Shown piece after piece: positions 13,596 through 28,093 of a stretch of DNA of 64,000 nt; positions within the stretch are counted from its first letter, which is position 1; each line of letters begins with the position of its first letter. Source of the stretch: Wuchereria bancrofti. Lineage: Eukaryota; Nematoda; Chromadorea; Rhabditida; Onchocercidae. The stretch is taken from positions 126,883 to 190,882 of the forward strand of contig SSBO01000003.1 in the NCBI GenBank assembly GCA_005281725.1. Reading direction: 5' to 3'. The notes under the pieces were generated by a model, which had not been told where the DNA came from, made no database searches, and saw only the letters and a program-made list of their open reading frames with translations. Made by a program: the position numbers and the translations under genes.

Positions 13596-16500
13596 TTCAT
13601 AAGGAAAGAATAAATTCATATATTGCATGCGAAAAAAAAAAAGAAAAAACAAAAATAAATAAAATTTGTCCATAAAAAAGAAAAAAATTTTTTGAAATTA
13701 TTTTTTTTTTTCATATTCAATGAAATATTTGTCAATTAATTTGAATAGGAAGAAGACGAAGAAGAAAAAAGGTTATTATGCGATGATTTAAATAAAAAAA
13801 AAAAATATATGTTAAGTAGTTATTGTAAAAAAAAGAAAGAGAGAGAGAGAAGAATAAAAAGGAAGATAGTTAATTTATAAAAGAAAAAAAAAAAGAAATA
13901 TTATAAAATGTTGCTAAAAGTACTGTATCAGCAATTTCTATAGTAGACAAAAAAAAAAAGTGAAGCAGACATTATCATTAATTTTTTTAAATTTATTAAA
14001 TCATTTAAAAATTTTCTACTTACATTAAAATATTTTTTCCTATAATTTTTTATTACCATATAATTAATTAATTGTATCATTAAAACAATCACTTTAATTT
14101 TTCACAAAAAAATTTTCCTTCCTTTTTTTTATTCTTTATTTCTCGTTGTTTTTCAAATAAAAATTTTGCAAGAAAAAAAAAATAATTAAGGATGAAAAGA
14201 AAAATTAACAACTTAGTGATAAAATTAGAACATTTATATTTATAAATCAAATTAAACAATGAAAAATCGTTGTAGAAAAAAAAAAAAAAAAAAACAAAAA
14301 ATAGAAGAAAAAAAAATTCAGCGAAGAAAGGATGAAATAATGAGATGAAAAAAAAACGAAATGAAAGATAAAACTAAAAGAAAAATAGGATAAAATTTCT
14401 TTTTTTCAAGAAAAAAATAAAACAAAAAAAAAAAAGACAGAAATAATACTTTTTTTTGTAATATTTTATTTAAAATCTAAAGAAAAAATGTCGTCAATTT
14501 AAAAATTTTTTATCATCTTTTTTTTTATTTATGAATTTTTTAAAAAGATAAGCAATGAAAAATATCGAATGAGCAAGGCTATCAGTTAATCAAATCATTT
14601 TAATCTTGTATCGATTATCTGATTTTGTAAAGAGAAATTATGCAAATTTAGATGATACATTGTTTTAAAATAATGACAAAAACGATGTAATGCAAAATTT
14701 TTTTTTTTTGTTTTAGTTTGAAAATAAAAATTTTTAACTCATTAATGTGTGTATAATGCAATATCGTAGTTTAATTAATTACTTTTTTAAAATTGTTTAT
14801 TATTACTTCTTTACTTCTTTTCTTACTAAATTACTATAAAATTTTATTAGTGCTTTCTTACTAAATTTTAGCATGAAATTTTATCAAGGAAACTGATTTC
14901 AAATATTAAATTTTATGAATCATCAAAAAGTTTCAAGAACTGTCAGAAAAAATCATTTTTTTTTTTGAACTAATAGTATAGCAAATTTGTGGAAATATTT
15001 TATCACTTATAAAAGATTAAATACTCATTAATTTGTTTATAATGTTATCAGTTTATCATAATGTTTTTTAATAAGTATTTTGAGAGTAAAATTTTTAATT
15101 TGAAATAATTAATTTTTTAACAAAATTAATAGAATGTTAGAGCGATAAGAAAAAAAATTGACAAATTGTCCCTGTTAAGGTTGCTATTAACAAATTATAA
15201 CTTTAACGAATTAATTTTAAAAAAAAGCAAAAAAAAATTATTTGCGATAGGAAAAATTTTTTTTCGCCAATAAATGACGTATATCAAAACAAAAAAAAAG
15301 GTAAATTTGATATGAAATTTGGTAATAAAAAGAAAAAAAAAAGAAATTTCCTTTCTTCTTCTTTTTTGTTATCATTCAGGAAAGCAAGTTTTTGAGAAGA
15401 AAAAGAAAATAAAAACTTGCTTTAGCATTTACTTAATTTTTTTTTTTTTGAAAATTTATTGTACTTTTTCTTTTGCTAATGTAAACAAACAAAAATTGTC
15501 ATCTTTATGTAAATATGTGAATAAACTGAAAAAAAAATGAAAAATAAAACGAAGAATATTGAAGGAAAAAGAAAAAAATTTTATAAACTATATATAAGTT
15601 TAAAAAAAAAATTAAATAAGAAATTAGCATTAAAAAAATTTTTTTTACTTAAAATAGAAAGTGTTATTAATTGTAAAGAAAAAATGCTAAAAAATTATTA
15701 TAAGATGTTGAAAGGAGAATAAATGAAATTTTTTAGTGAAATACAAGCAATTTAATAATGATTATTGTTATCATAAAATATGAATTAAAAAGCAAACAGA
15801 TGATTAGCTTAGCTTATTATCATTTATTCTTATCACTAATACAATTTTTTTCATTTCTTATTATTGTTGCAACATTTCCATTTCTCACTTCAATTTTACA
15901 TTAGCACATGAAAAGGAACGAAATAATTTCGAAAAAGAATAAATGAAATTCATTTCAAATAATTTATTGTATTAATATAATTTCAAATGTGACGAAGAAA
16001 AAAAGTGAAATAAATTTAAAAAAATGGATGAAATAAATTGAAAAGAGGAATGAAAAATGAAATATGCTGCGTTGGAATAGTAATTGTACTAATATAGAAA
16101 TGATTTTATCATGAAAATTCATTTCAATTAATTTATTGTATCAAAAATTAATTTTAATTATATTAATATAGAAATGAAGTTACCATAATAATTCATTTTA
16201 TTTCAAATATTTTATTATGTTAAAAATTGATTTTAGTCGAAAATTAATGCAAAATTTAACAAAGCATATATATTCTTTTATTTTTTATTTATATTTAATA
16301 TGATTGTTTTACTAAAATTAATTACTTAAGTATCATTTGATTTTAATAATTACATACATATTTTTGAAAGTTTTTTTTTTATTATCGCTTTTGTTATGCA
16401 AAAGATGAGAAATAAAAATTGAATTAAGTTATCATAATTTAAATATATTAAAGGACAAAAAGTCTTTTTCTTTTTTTAAATTGATATTTGATTGTATTTT

Positions 16501-17648
16501 CATTACAATTCAATCTAACTCAAAGCTTACATTATGAACAAATTAATTGACTAACTAGCATTAATTAGCAAACCAATTAGCAAATTAATATGTTTATCAT
16601 TAATTAAAATTTGATTGAATTTAGTGACTAATTCTTTGTGATTTTTCATCCCCATTCCTTCCATTTTTTAATTTTATATAAATTAAATATTTTTAAAAAA
16701 AAAGGGTAAAAAGATTAAAAAACAAATGAAATGGATTAACTCAAAAATTTGAAATATTTTGTGTGAAAATAATTGAAATGATTAATGGTTATCATCAATA
16801 TTTGTTGCTGATTGTTTTCTTTTTTTAAAACTAATTTAAGTTTCAATTTTGGAATGAAATTTTTCAAATTTTTATGAAAATAATAAATGAGAAAAGAAAA
16901 GATAGAAAAGAATTTTTTATTATAATGTTAAATTTCACTTTTTTTCTTTTGACCACTTGAAATCTAGCTCTACATCAATGGAAGAAATAAATTTACCAAA
17001 AAAAAAAAAGCTATCAAAGAAAGAATTTTTTCGTTTTTTTTTTGGAAAATTTTCGGAATAACAAAACTAATGCAATTAAAATATCGGAAAAATTATCAAA
17101 TTTTTTTCTTTTTTTTTTTTGAATTCATTCCGTAATTGTAATAACGACGGAATATTTAAAGAAAAAAGAGAAAAAACATTTCCGTTTTTTTTTTTGGTTC
17201 GTGAAAAATTCATAAAAGTTAAGACGGTATTATTTGAAAAGAAAATGTTAACTTATATAAATTGATAAACTTGATAAATGATTGATAACAATTATGGAAA
17301 ATATCGCTAACTTTTTTTAATCTTATTAAATTTATCTTTTAATTTTAGCATTTTGTTAAATTCACCAATATGACAAACAAAAAAAAATATAAATAAAATT
17401 ATGTTAGCTTTAAATTCATTTTTACCTTTTATTGCTTGAAGAAAAAAAATTGCTAGTTAAAAGCATTCAAGTAATAAATTATAATCGCTTCTTAAATTTA
17501 TTAATTGATAAATTTATTAATTAAATTTGTATGCAGAAAAAAATTTTCTTTGAAAGAAATTAATCAATCATTTTTGAAATTTAGAGAAGTTAAAAGATAT
17601 GAAATTAACATGAAAAAAATGAACAAAAAGAAAAATGAAGAATTGGTA

Positions 17649-17691
17649 TCAATCAATCAATCAATCAATCAATCAAACAATCAATCAATCG
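17649..17691. repeat. (AATC)n microsatellite
   Basis: Near-perfect tetranucleotide array with one interrupting base. Related AATC runs follow at about 17755-17840. Confidence 0.9.
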
Positions 17692-18691
17692 ATTATTTGT
17701 ATTTTAACAGCATGTTTTTTTTGTTTTGATTGCTAACAAACCCCATCAGATCAGCCAATCAATCAATTAGCCAGCCATTTAATTATCCAAACAATCGCAC
17801 CAATCAATCAATCAATCAATTAGATTAATTAATCGATCAATCGATTACCTGTGTTTATATATCATTGTGTATTTTTTACAATAAGTAATATATTGCAATC
17901 ATAATTTATTATTTCTTTTTAATTTTTATCTAAACATTTATAAGAAATGAGAAGTTTTTTTCAAGAAATAAAAAATAAATAAACAAATAGTTTAATTAAT
18001 GTGAATATTTGAAGTTTCTTTTTCAAGGATTTTTCAAGGTTGTTTCATTTCAAGGATTGACTTAATGGTTGATTTAATTCAAATTTAAATCAATTAATTT
18101 CCGTATATTATGCTAGAACTCTCTTCTTATTTCTTCATTTAACATCATTTTTTATCATTATATTTCAATTTTTTTGTCCATTTTTTTGCTAGTTAAAAAT
18201 GAAAAAAAAAAAAAAAACAATAAAGAAAGGAAAAAACGAACTGTTCAAATGTAAGAAATAATGAAATTTAATGGTAAAATGAAAAAAAAAAGAAGGAATG
18301 AAATGATATCATCGAATTGAAAAAATCGTAAATGAATTGAGCTAAAAATTTTGATCATCATTGTTTGGTGCTACATTTACAATAAATTTTGGTAATGAAA
18401 TTAAAAAAAAAAAACAAAAACAAAGGAAAGTTACACTTACATTTTGTGATAGGAAATGAAAATGAAATAATTGTATGGAAAAGAAATGAAATGAAATTAA
18501 AATAATAATAAAATTGAACTGATTATAGGAAAATGTAAATTTATTCCACTTTTTCAGTAACATTCATTGAAATGTAATTTTTTTTTTGACTTGATTAGCA
18601 ATATAAAACGATAAGAATGATAAAATTTTGAAAGAAAAAGATAAAGGAATGATTGCTAAATGAATAGAAATGCTTAATCAGATTAATTAAT

Positions 18692-19083
18692 TTAATAAGA
18701 TGGAATAATTATAAGTTAATAAATTAATTGCAAGTTAATAAAATGGAATAATTATAAGTTAATAAATTAATTGCAAGTTAATAAAATGGAATAATTATAA
18801 GTTAATAAATTAATTGCAAGTTAATAAAATGGAATAATTATAAGTTAATAAATTAATTGCAAGTTAATAAAATGGAATAATTATAAGTTAATAAATTAAT
18901 TGCAAGTTAATAAAATGGAATAATTATAAGTTAATAAATTAATTACAAGTTAATAAAATGGAATAATTATAAGTTAATTACAAGTTAATAAAACGAAATA
19001 ATCATAAGTTAATAAATTAATTACAAGTTAATAAAATGGAATAATTATAAGTTAATAAATTAATTGCAAGTTAATAAAATGGA
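18692..19083. repeat. 43-bp minisatellite, about nine copies
   Basis: The unit starts TTAATAAAATGGAATAATTA and ends AATTAATTGCAAG. Most copies are identical, one is shortened by eight bases near 18975, and two carry A for G in the last segment. The homogeneity suggests recent expansion. No coding potential is seen. Confidence 0.95.
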
Positions 19084-20012
19084 ATTTGACAGATTTCACC
19101 ATTGGGTTTATTTAGAAAATTGTATGTAGAAGGACTTAAAAACTGATAAGAAATGAATGCAATACTGAATAATCGAATATATTAAACATTTTTGGAAAGA
19201 AAAACATTGTGAAATTTCAATGGTAATAGCTTGAGATATAACTGGTAATTTAATTATATTTATATGTTAATTAGCATTAATGAAATATAGTTTAATCAGA
19301 TATTAGTTGTAGCACAATGATTTGATTGTAAATTTTAGAATTTAAAAAAAAAAAAATGAGAAGAAAAAATTCGACAATAAATGGATATTTGAATTTAAAC
19401 AGATAATGATCGGTGATAAATGTAGGAACCATGGCATATATGTATGGCATTTCTATTTAAAGAATTAAATAACTAGTTGACAAATAAGTAATAAAAATTT
19501 TTGAATGATATAATGACATATTAGTGAAATAAAATGATAATGATACTCTTGGATAGTGATAAAATCACTGATATGGTACTGATAAACACATCATAAATAA
19601 ATATATAATTGGAATATAATATATTCACTATATACTAATAGTAATCCAATCATTGCAAATGATCAATATATTTTTGTAAAATTCAAATATATATTAAAAG
19701 AAGTTATCCAAAAATTAATCAAATCATTGAATTGAATTTTTTAAAAAAATAAAAAAATAAAATGGATGAACAAGAAATATAACTAGATACATTTACTTGC
19801 AAATATAAAAATCTAAGTATTACTTAATCAAATCAAGAAATTATTGCATAAATAAAATGTAAGAAATAAATAGTTAAAAAGAATTATTATAAAAATAAGA
19901 AAATGTACTGTTAACAAAAAAACAAAAAAATAAAAAACAAAGAATAAGAATGAATAAAAGAAATGAAATAATTAATGGGATTATAGCTGATTGATTGGAT
20001 AAATAAATGAGC

Positions 20013-20032
20013 GAGAGAGAGAGAGAGAGAGA
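20013..20032. repeat. (GA)10 dinucleotide repeat
   Basis: Uninterrupted GA run. Similar short runs occur near 26660-26680 and 29430-29460. Confidence 0.95.
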
Positions 20033-20216
20033 AGCAAAGAGAAAAAGTAATGAAAAAAAGAATGGAAAAATTTTTAATTTTTTTTTTTTATTAGCTTTTT
20101 TTAAAATTTATTCACAATAATATTTACAATTGGATATTACTAATACTACTATTACTTCTACTATCATCATTGTTAATATTTCTATTACTTAAAAGAGAAA
20201 GTGAAGTTATAGGATG

Positions 20217-20296
20217 AAGAAGATGAATGAAAGGAGAAGAAAGAGGAGGAGGAGGAAGAGGAAAAGGAAGAGGAAAAAGAGGAGATGAAGGAGGGT
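20217..20296. repeat. 80-base near-pure polypurine tract
   Basis: The strand is almost entirely A and G, dominated by GGA/GAA triplets, with only isolated T residues. Such tracts can form triplex DNA. A small open frame reads through it but is a by-product of the composition. Confidence 0.85.
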
Positions 20297-20346
20297 TACA
20301 AGGTCATCGCCATTTCAATCAACAATGCATTTCAATCATTCATATA

Positions 20347-20397
20347 CCTACCTACCTACCTACCTATCTATACCTATCTACCTGTCTATCTATCTAT
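20347..20397. repeat. (CTAC/CTAT)n tetranucleotide array
   Basis: Imperfect microsatellite alternating CTAC and CTAT with a CTGT variant, directly after the polypurine tract. Confidence 0.9.
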
Positions 20398-23300
20398 TCA
20401 ACCTGTAACAAATTATTGCATAGTAGTAGCATTTGAGATTTAATATCATTTCATCTTTTTTTCACTTCATTCTTCCTCATTTTATTATTCAAATTTCTCG
20501 AATATTCCTGATTTACATCTATGCATGATCTATTGACCTTCATTTAATTACAATATATTCAATTACTTGATAACCTTATTCAACATTTAACTTTTTCATT
20601 TTTACTTCTTTCTTTTTCTTTTTTTTCTTTTCACTTGATTTATTAATTGAAATTTTATCAATAATGTATGTTTCAGATATTTTTGATTAATGAAAAAAAA
20701 AAGCACAGAATATCAATAATCAGTTAATCAATTTATTAGTATTATATATGGATGAAAAAAAGAAATACTTTTTTATTTCATTTTTTTCTTTTAATTACAA
20801 ATATTTCATTTCTATAAATTCACTTAATCAATTTTTGCAATTACAATAATTCTACTGTTTTTTTCGTTACTCGATTAAATTTTTTTTTTTTTTGTCATCT
20901 GATTATTTAAATTATTCAATCATTATATTCAATATTAATGATATTTTTTTTTTTTTAAAAAGACGAAGCCGAAATGTTTCTAATATTAAAATTTAATATT
21001 TTTTGTTTAGCTTTTTTTTTTCTTTTATAATATTTATCAAACAATTTTATTGCTTTAACCTTTACATCAACTTATACTGATAATAATATCATGAAATTAT
21101 CATTCATCAAAATTTTCCGACTATTTTTCTATTCGTTACTAAATTTTATTATGATCTAACTGGTATGATGATGACCTTGAACTATATGCACTTACATATA
21201 TAATTGGATGCAGCAATCATACATACTAATATTGTTAATATACATTATTGGTTTAAAATTCCTTCCAGTATTTCAAAATATAAATTTAAAAAAAAAAAAA
21301 AAGAGAAAAGGAAATGAGAAATGCAAAGGGAAAAGAAGAATGAAAGACAAATAAAATGCATCAATTAAAAAAAGCGAAAAGTGAAAATTTTTTTCTCTTC
21401 AATATGACAAATATAACAATGACAAGCAAATAACATATTAATTAATAGTATAATATAAATTAATATAATATAATTTAATAGCTTAGTATTTTAAAATTGT
21501 ATTAAAGAAGAAAAAAAAAGATAGAAAAAGAAGGAAGAATTAGTACTACGTGTAGAAAGTATTCCATTAATATTTTAATATTTTATTTCATCCTACTATG
21601 TTCCGTTTTCATAAACTTGTTTTATTCGAAATTTAATTTTTTAACTTTCAATTGACCATAAATTTTAAAATATTCAGGACATTCCAAGCGTAAATTATGG
21701 CTATAACAGAAATAATATTTTTCCATTTACAGATGGATATTTTATTTACAGTAAATTGCACGAAATACTAAAATTTTAACATTAATTTTAATTTTAAAAT
21801 CTTAGAAAATATTTAAAATGATTTTTTTCATTTTCTTTTTTGACATCACTGTTTATTAAAATAGGTAAAGATGAAAAAAACAAAATTGTGGAATTTTGGC
21901 TTTTTTTTTTGTGTTTTTATAGTAAAAAAAATTTGGCTTACATTTAATTTCTGCACGTTGTTATAATTTAAAATTTAATAATTCGTGGTTTGAATTATTT
22001 TTATCAACAAAATTAGTTGAAATTTTATGCGTAAATAATGTGAAAATTTTATTAATTTGGTATAAAGAAAAAAAAACATAGTGTGAATGATATGTTAATT
22101 GTTACAAATATTGTAATAGCTTAATTTCAACATATCACTGCACAAATTTATAAATTTTGAATTAAAAATTTAAATTTAAGCAATTGTGAATTTATTGTTT
22201 CATGAAAAATAAAGAAAAAAGTAAGCAATGATGTAAAAAATTTTTGAAAAAACGAACAATGATAAGGAAGAATGAAAATTGAAAAAATTGTTGTAATGTT
22301 TTTGATTACAAACGAAACAATTTCAAATTTACTTCAATTTTATGAAAGTGATACAGAAGAGAAATGATCGAAAGAGGAAAGAGGAAAATAATGAAATGAA
22401 TCTTTTCAGTTTTCCTGAACTTGTCAGCAAGTGATTTTCTACGAAAACCGGTTACCTTTTTGTTTTTTTTTTCTCTCTCTCTCCTTTTTTCTCTTTCTCT
22501 TTCTTTCTTTATCCTTTTTTTTTTTGGGTTTGTTACTTTGAACGAAGAAAAATTATAAAAAATTATCAACATTAGTTGATGAACTAAAATGAACGATTGA
22601 ATTTCTTGCGGAAAAGGTGAAAAAAAAAAGAAAGGTAAAAAGAAGGAAGGAAAAAAAGGAAAGAGAAATAGGAAAGGAGTAAAATGATAAGAGGTGAATG
22701 ATAAGATTGATAGTGAGAATTTGTAGTAGAAGTGGAATTGAAGTAATAATGAAAGTGAAATTAATAATTTCAACTAAATGGAAGTCAAAATATTTTTATC
22801 TAAAATATTTCAATGTTAATTTATCAGGCATGATATAGACGAAAAGGAATTGAAATTTGAATTTATTTGAGGCAAAAACCAGTCGTTGAAAAGTTAAAAA
22901 AAAAAAAGAAATGATTAATTGCCCGGGAAGAAACAAATGAACATTTTATTCCATTGCTACAAATAAGTTGAAAGTGATTAAAAGAGAAGGAATATGTGAT
23001 TTTTTTTTTTTAGAAAATGATCAAGATGACACAAATAATAATGAAAATGAAATGAATGAATAAATAAACAAACAAATAAATGAGTAGACAAACAAATAAA
23101 TAAATAAATCATTTAGGCATAAATAAAAATAAATTATAAACAAACAAGGAAATACGCAAATATTAATATAGTGGAGGAAAAAGTATTGTGTTTATTGTTT
23201 GTCAAAAAAAAAAAAGAAAAAAACGAAACAATAAGTAAATGAATAAACGAGCAAACAAATAAGTTAGTTCTGAATAACAAAAGAAATAAATAAACAACTA

Positions 23301-23814
23301 TGATTTTATTTATGATAAATAAACATGTTTGTTTATTATAAATAATAAGCAAATGAATAAGAAAAAATGTGAATTTGTCGAGAAGTATATTATATTCTAT
23401 ATTTTAACATAATAAATAGTAAAAATGATATGATAAGATATGATATCTTCTTTATGACAATTGAACAAATATTTATTATTCTTTTTCTGGTCAAATAATT
23501 TGATAGTAAACAAAATAAAAGTATAATTGTAGTCATATAACATAGTATTAATTGCATAGCAACCAGCAGTATACAATAAAATTGGACTTTTATTAACCTT
23601 TTTATTGATCCAGCAAATAAATGCAAACGATGGTAAAGGTCAAAGGTTAATCGAGGTCATTGAAAACTATCGCAAAAATATACGAATATGAAAATGAAAT
23701 GATATGGTTTTTGATAAGATAATTTTTGATAAGATAAAAAAAGATAAGGTAATTTTTGATAAGATAAAAAAAGAAGAATATTAACAAATAATAAACAATT
23801 TTTATATAATAAAT

Positions 23815-24340
23815 ATTTTTTTATTGTTTCAAATTTATTAAAATATTTTTCAACTGTAATATTCGTCATCTTTTTTTCTATTTTTTGCAATATGAAATTG
23901 ATAAAAGTGTTGGGAATTGATAATTTTCATTTTTTTTTTAAAACAATTTATATACATTCATATTTTACCGCATGTTAAATCAAATTTAATTAATTCATTA
24001 CTGATACAAATAACATAGTACATCAATTATTTTAACAAGTAATTATCAGTTAAATGAATAAGCTAATGATATTCCAATAAAAATTATTACTTAATTTCTT
24101 TTCATTGATAAAAAATTTTAAGACCAAAAAAAAAAAAAAAAAGAAGGAAAGGATAAAAAAGAAATTTCATTATTGTTAATTAAACAAATTTTTTAATCAT
24201 TCCGTAAATTGTAATAATATTTTTAATCGTTTTAAAATTATCAAAATGTTTGCAAACTGTAACATTTATTATCTTTTTTTTCATTTATTTTTTGCAATAC
24301 GAAATTAATTAAAATTGTTGTGAATTGATAATTTTCATTT
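23815..24340. repeat. Dispersed direct repeat of about 115 bp, two diverged copies
   Basis: The segments around 23820-23935 and 24225-24340 share an ordered set of blocks: an AACTGTAA phrase, a T-rich run, TTTTTTGCAATA, CGAAATTAATT or GAAATTGATA, and GAATTGATAATTTTCATTTTTT. They are clearly diverged, as expected for an old duplication or element copies. Confidence 0.55.
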
Positions 24341-27300
24341 TTTCACATATATCTTTTTTTTCATTTATTTCTTACTTAAAAACATATTCCAAGAATTCTC
24401 TCTAAATAATTTAACAATAAAATGAATGGAATTTTTTAATTTAACAATAAAACGCATTGAATTTTAGATTAATTCACAATTTTTTACAGTAATTTAAATT
24501 TTATGCAATTAAAGTTCTGAATAATTATGCATAAACAGATTTAGCAAAAGAAGGAAAAAGGGAACGCTAATATTAAATAAAATTATTTAGCAATAAAGAC
24601 ACAAATCATTAATTGTATATAAATTGTTTTGCTTCTTTAAATATAAAATCTTTTTCAATTTTTTTTTTTTTTTTGTAATTTTTATTAACAATTCGAGAAA
24701 AAAAAAACAATTGGAAAAGAAAAACAAAATATCTTTAATAGAGCAACAACAGCTAATAAATTTAAATTACAAGTTTTGAAATAGTCCTTTAAATATTAAA
24801 TAAAGAGTAACTTGATAACATAAGTGAAATATTACTTAATTAGTAAGTAAGTAATCAATGTAATGATACAAATGGTATATCGAATGAGGAGTAATTAGCA
24901 TTCAAAAATGATAATATTATCAAATTGATAAATTATTATCACCTATAAAATGAAAATTATAATATTGAATAACAAGTAATGAAATATGATAAAAATAGAA
25001 ATAAATACAAAGTTATATTATCAAAATAATTAACAGAAGTACAGATGCGAAAAAAGTGGCAAAAAAATAACTCGAAAGGATTTATAATAGAAAATTTTCA
25101 CAAAAATAAAATATTTTGAAATGGCGCATATCATTATTAAAATATATGAGTAATTGCAATTTTGAAATGTAATTACTACTTTCATATGACAAATAAAAAA
25201 AAGAAAAGAAATAGTAAAGTAATAATATAAAAGTTAATATCATATTTATTACAAAATAATTAAACAAGTTCTATGCAAATATTGAATTAGGTCGTTTTTT
25301 TTTCGGCAGAATAAATTTAATTTTTTAAATTATAGGAATTAACCTTATTTTAATTTCAAACACAATGTTTTGTTAATTAGCAAAAAAGAAAATTATTTTT
25401 TAATTATTGAATTTAATTAAGTCAATAAAAAATAAGTATAAAAAAATTTTGGTTTGACACTGATGATTAATAATAATGAAATGTAGAATTGAAATAAATT
25501 AAAAAGTTGAAATTACTTATTTAAATTTAGTAAGGTGAAAAAACGAAATTTTGCAATATTTGATGAGTCATATTTAAATTATGAAAATTAATACATTTGT
25601 AAAAATGTTTTAAGAAATCTTGTTTATTAATAAATTAGCAAATTAATGAAACAAGCTAATAAGAAATCTTGTTTATTAATAAATTAGCAATGATGATTAA
25701 TTATAATTGAAATGATTTGAAATTAATAAATGAATAATGAAATAATCTTAATCGAAATTGGAATAATCATGCTTATTTATTTGAGATAAGTATTTCTACC
25801 ACGGGAATTACCTGTATGAATGATGATGATGAATCATATATATTTACAAATTAACCTGAAATGATGTTTTGCTCAAGTTGTTTATTCATAAAAGTCCAAA
25901 TGATTATGATAAATAATAAATTGTTTCTTGTAAAAACAGATATATCTCTATTAAATATATCTTTTTTTCATTTTAAAAATTCCGAAAATTACGCAAAATG
26001 AAAAAAATTGATGAAAATTGTATTTAAATTTTAAAAAAAAAGCAAAAAGAGAAAATTAATTAAATAAAATATTGTTTTTTTTTCTCCATTCATTTATTAC
26101 AAATAACAAATGTTATAGACAAATTTGATAAAATTCAATTTAATTTGATTTCAATTTCAATTCTTTCATTTAGAAAATTTATCAGTAAACATTTCGTTAT
26201 CTTTTGAACATAAAATAAAATAAATAAATCACAATAATAAATATAATTAATCATGACTAGTGAGAAAAAAAGCAAAATAATAATCTGAAGCAGAAATTTG
26301 ATAAATAAATTATTTGTTAAACAAATAAACAAATAAATTAAAAATGGTGAATTTTAAAATATGCAAAGAATTTAAATGCAAAATTTTACATTTCTATATG
26401 ATGAAAACTTGTTTATTAAAAGACACATATCAAATTGCTCAAATTATTCTGTATTAAAATATAAAATAAGCATTTCATTTGAAATCTTTTAAATGTCAAA
26501 TCATTTTAATGTTCGTGCAACAAATCCTATGAACCGGAATTTTATTTTCACAACTAAGTAATTTTAGACGAATTAAGTAAACTGCGAAAAACTAGAAGAT
26601 GAAATATAAAAATTTAAAAACCGATAACTTTTGTATAAATAAGAAAGTGAAGAAAGGAAAGAGAGAGAGAGAGAGAGGGAGAAAGAGAAAAGAGGAAAAG
26701 GTGCAATTTTTAGTGATTGTTCACAGTGTTGCATTAGGAAAATAAATATATCAGAATTGAGAAGGGAGGATGAAAATAAGGTAGTTCAATTATTTGTGAT
26801 AATTATTGTTGTTGATTATCTTCTAATAAAATGAATTATTATGTATGATTTAAATCAAAATTTAAATTTTAATCTCAGTTCGTATTTTTCTTTTTTGTTT
26901 TTTTGTACTATGATGTGATAATAGGAAGAAAGTAATTAGCCTTTTCGACAAATCGACAATGTTAATTAGAAAAATACAAAAATAAACAAATTGAATGCAT
27001 TAAAAAAAAAAAAGAAAGGAGAAATTGTTCATAGTATGGAACTGGTTATATTCATTTTTTGATAATTTTAATTGTACTTTTCAATTTTGCTATAAAAATA
27101 ATTATTCACTATCGAATGAAAGTTAACTGAGAGTTAGGTAATTAATCAAAAATAATTTAGTCATTTAATTAACTAATAATTAGCCAATAGCAAATCATCA
27201 ATGAGTTAACTGATCAATCGGTTACATTAATTAATCAATGAATTCATTAGCCAAAATTAGAGTAAGTCAAAAAGTTAGCCATCTGATTAATCGAGTAATT

Positions 27301-27524
27301 TATATTTGTAATAATTAATCATGATCAATTGAATGAAATTCTCCCAGAAGCATACTCTTCAAATTCAATTAAAATTTAATTAAATTTTACACAAAATATT
27401 ATCAAAAAAGAGAAAAAGATGATAGAAATGATCAGATATTGAATAATTGTAAATTAAATTTCAGAATTATAACACCATAAAAAGCTGATTCAGCGGAAAT
27501 TTAGCATAGCAACGACAGGTGGTT

Positions 27525-27612
27525 ACAGGTTAAATACATAGACAGACGCAGGCACACAGATTGAGATATGTAAACATGACACAAATATCTAATACCTGTC
27601 AATTTAACCTGT
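27525..27612. repeat. Inverted repeat in a locally less AT-rich segment
   Basis: ACAGGTTAAAT at 27525-27535 is the reverse complement of 27602-27612, and the similarity extends imperfectly outward. The segment 27490-27640 is less AT-rich than its surroundings. It could be a small element remnant. Confidence 0.5.
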
Positions 27613-27689
27613 CATCACCCTTTTAACGTTACCACTACTATCATCATCATCATCATTAGTATTGTATTTTGTATTAGTAATACTGATTA

Positions 27690-27860
27690 TGAATAGGAAT
27701 GGTTAGTAATAATATTAATAATAATAATAACAATAATAGCATAATAATATAATAATAACAATAATGATAACAATAATAATAAATAATAATAGCAAATAAT
27801 AATAATAATGGAAAATAGTAATTTAAATAATAATAATAATAACAATAGTAATAATTTTAA
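27690..27860. repeat. (AAT)n-type trinucleotide tract
   Basis: Imperfect AAT/ATA/ACA repeats, partly included in the assembly duplication that follows. Confidence 0.85.
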
Positions 27861-28093
27861 TAATAATAATAGAATTCAAAGAAAATGATAAAATGAATAA
27901 ATAATATAAGACAATACAAATTATCTTACAAATTTNNTAAATAATAATAGCAAATAATAATAATAATGGAAAATAGTAATTTAAATAATAATAATAATAA
28001 CAATAGTAATAATTTTAATAATAATAATAGAATTCAAAGAAAATGATAAAATGAATAAATAATATAAGACAATACAAATTATCTTACAAATTT
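27780..28093. other. Assembly join: NN flanked by identical 156-bp copies
   Basis: The segment 27780-27935 is repeated as 27938-28093 across two N bases at 27936-27937, with no differences that I can see. This is an unmerged contig overlap and not a biological duplication. Confidence 0.9.

Noticed and set aside
22306..22773. A 155-residue minus-strand frame
   Set aside because: Composition is F/S/L then K/R/E from pyrimidine and purine runs; no domain, no conserved splice partners.
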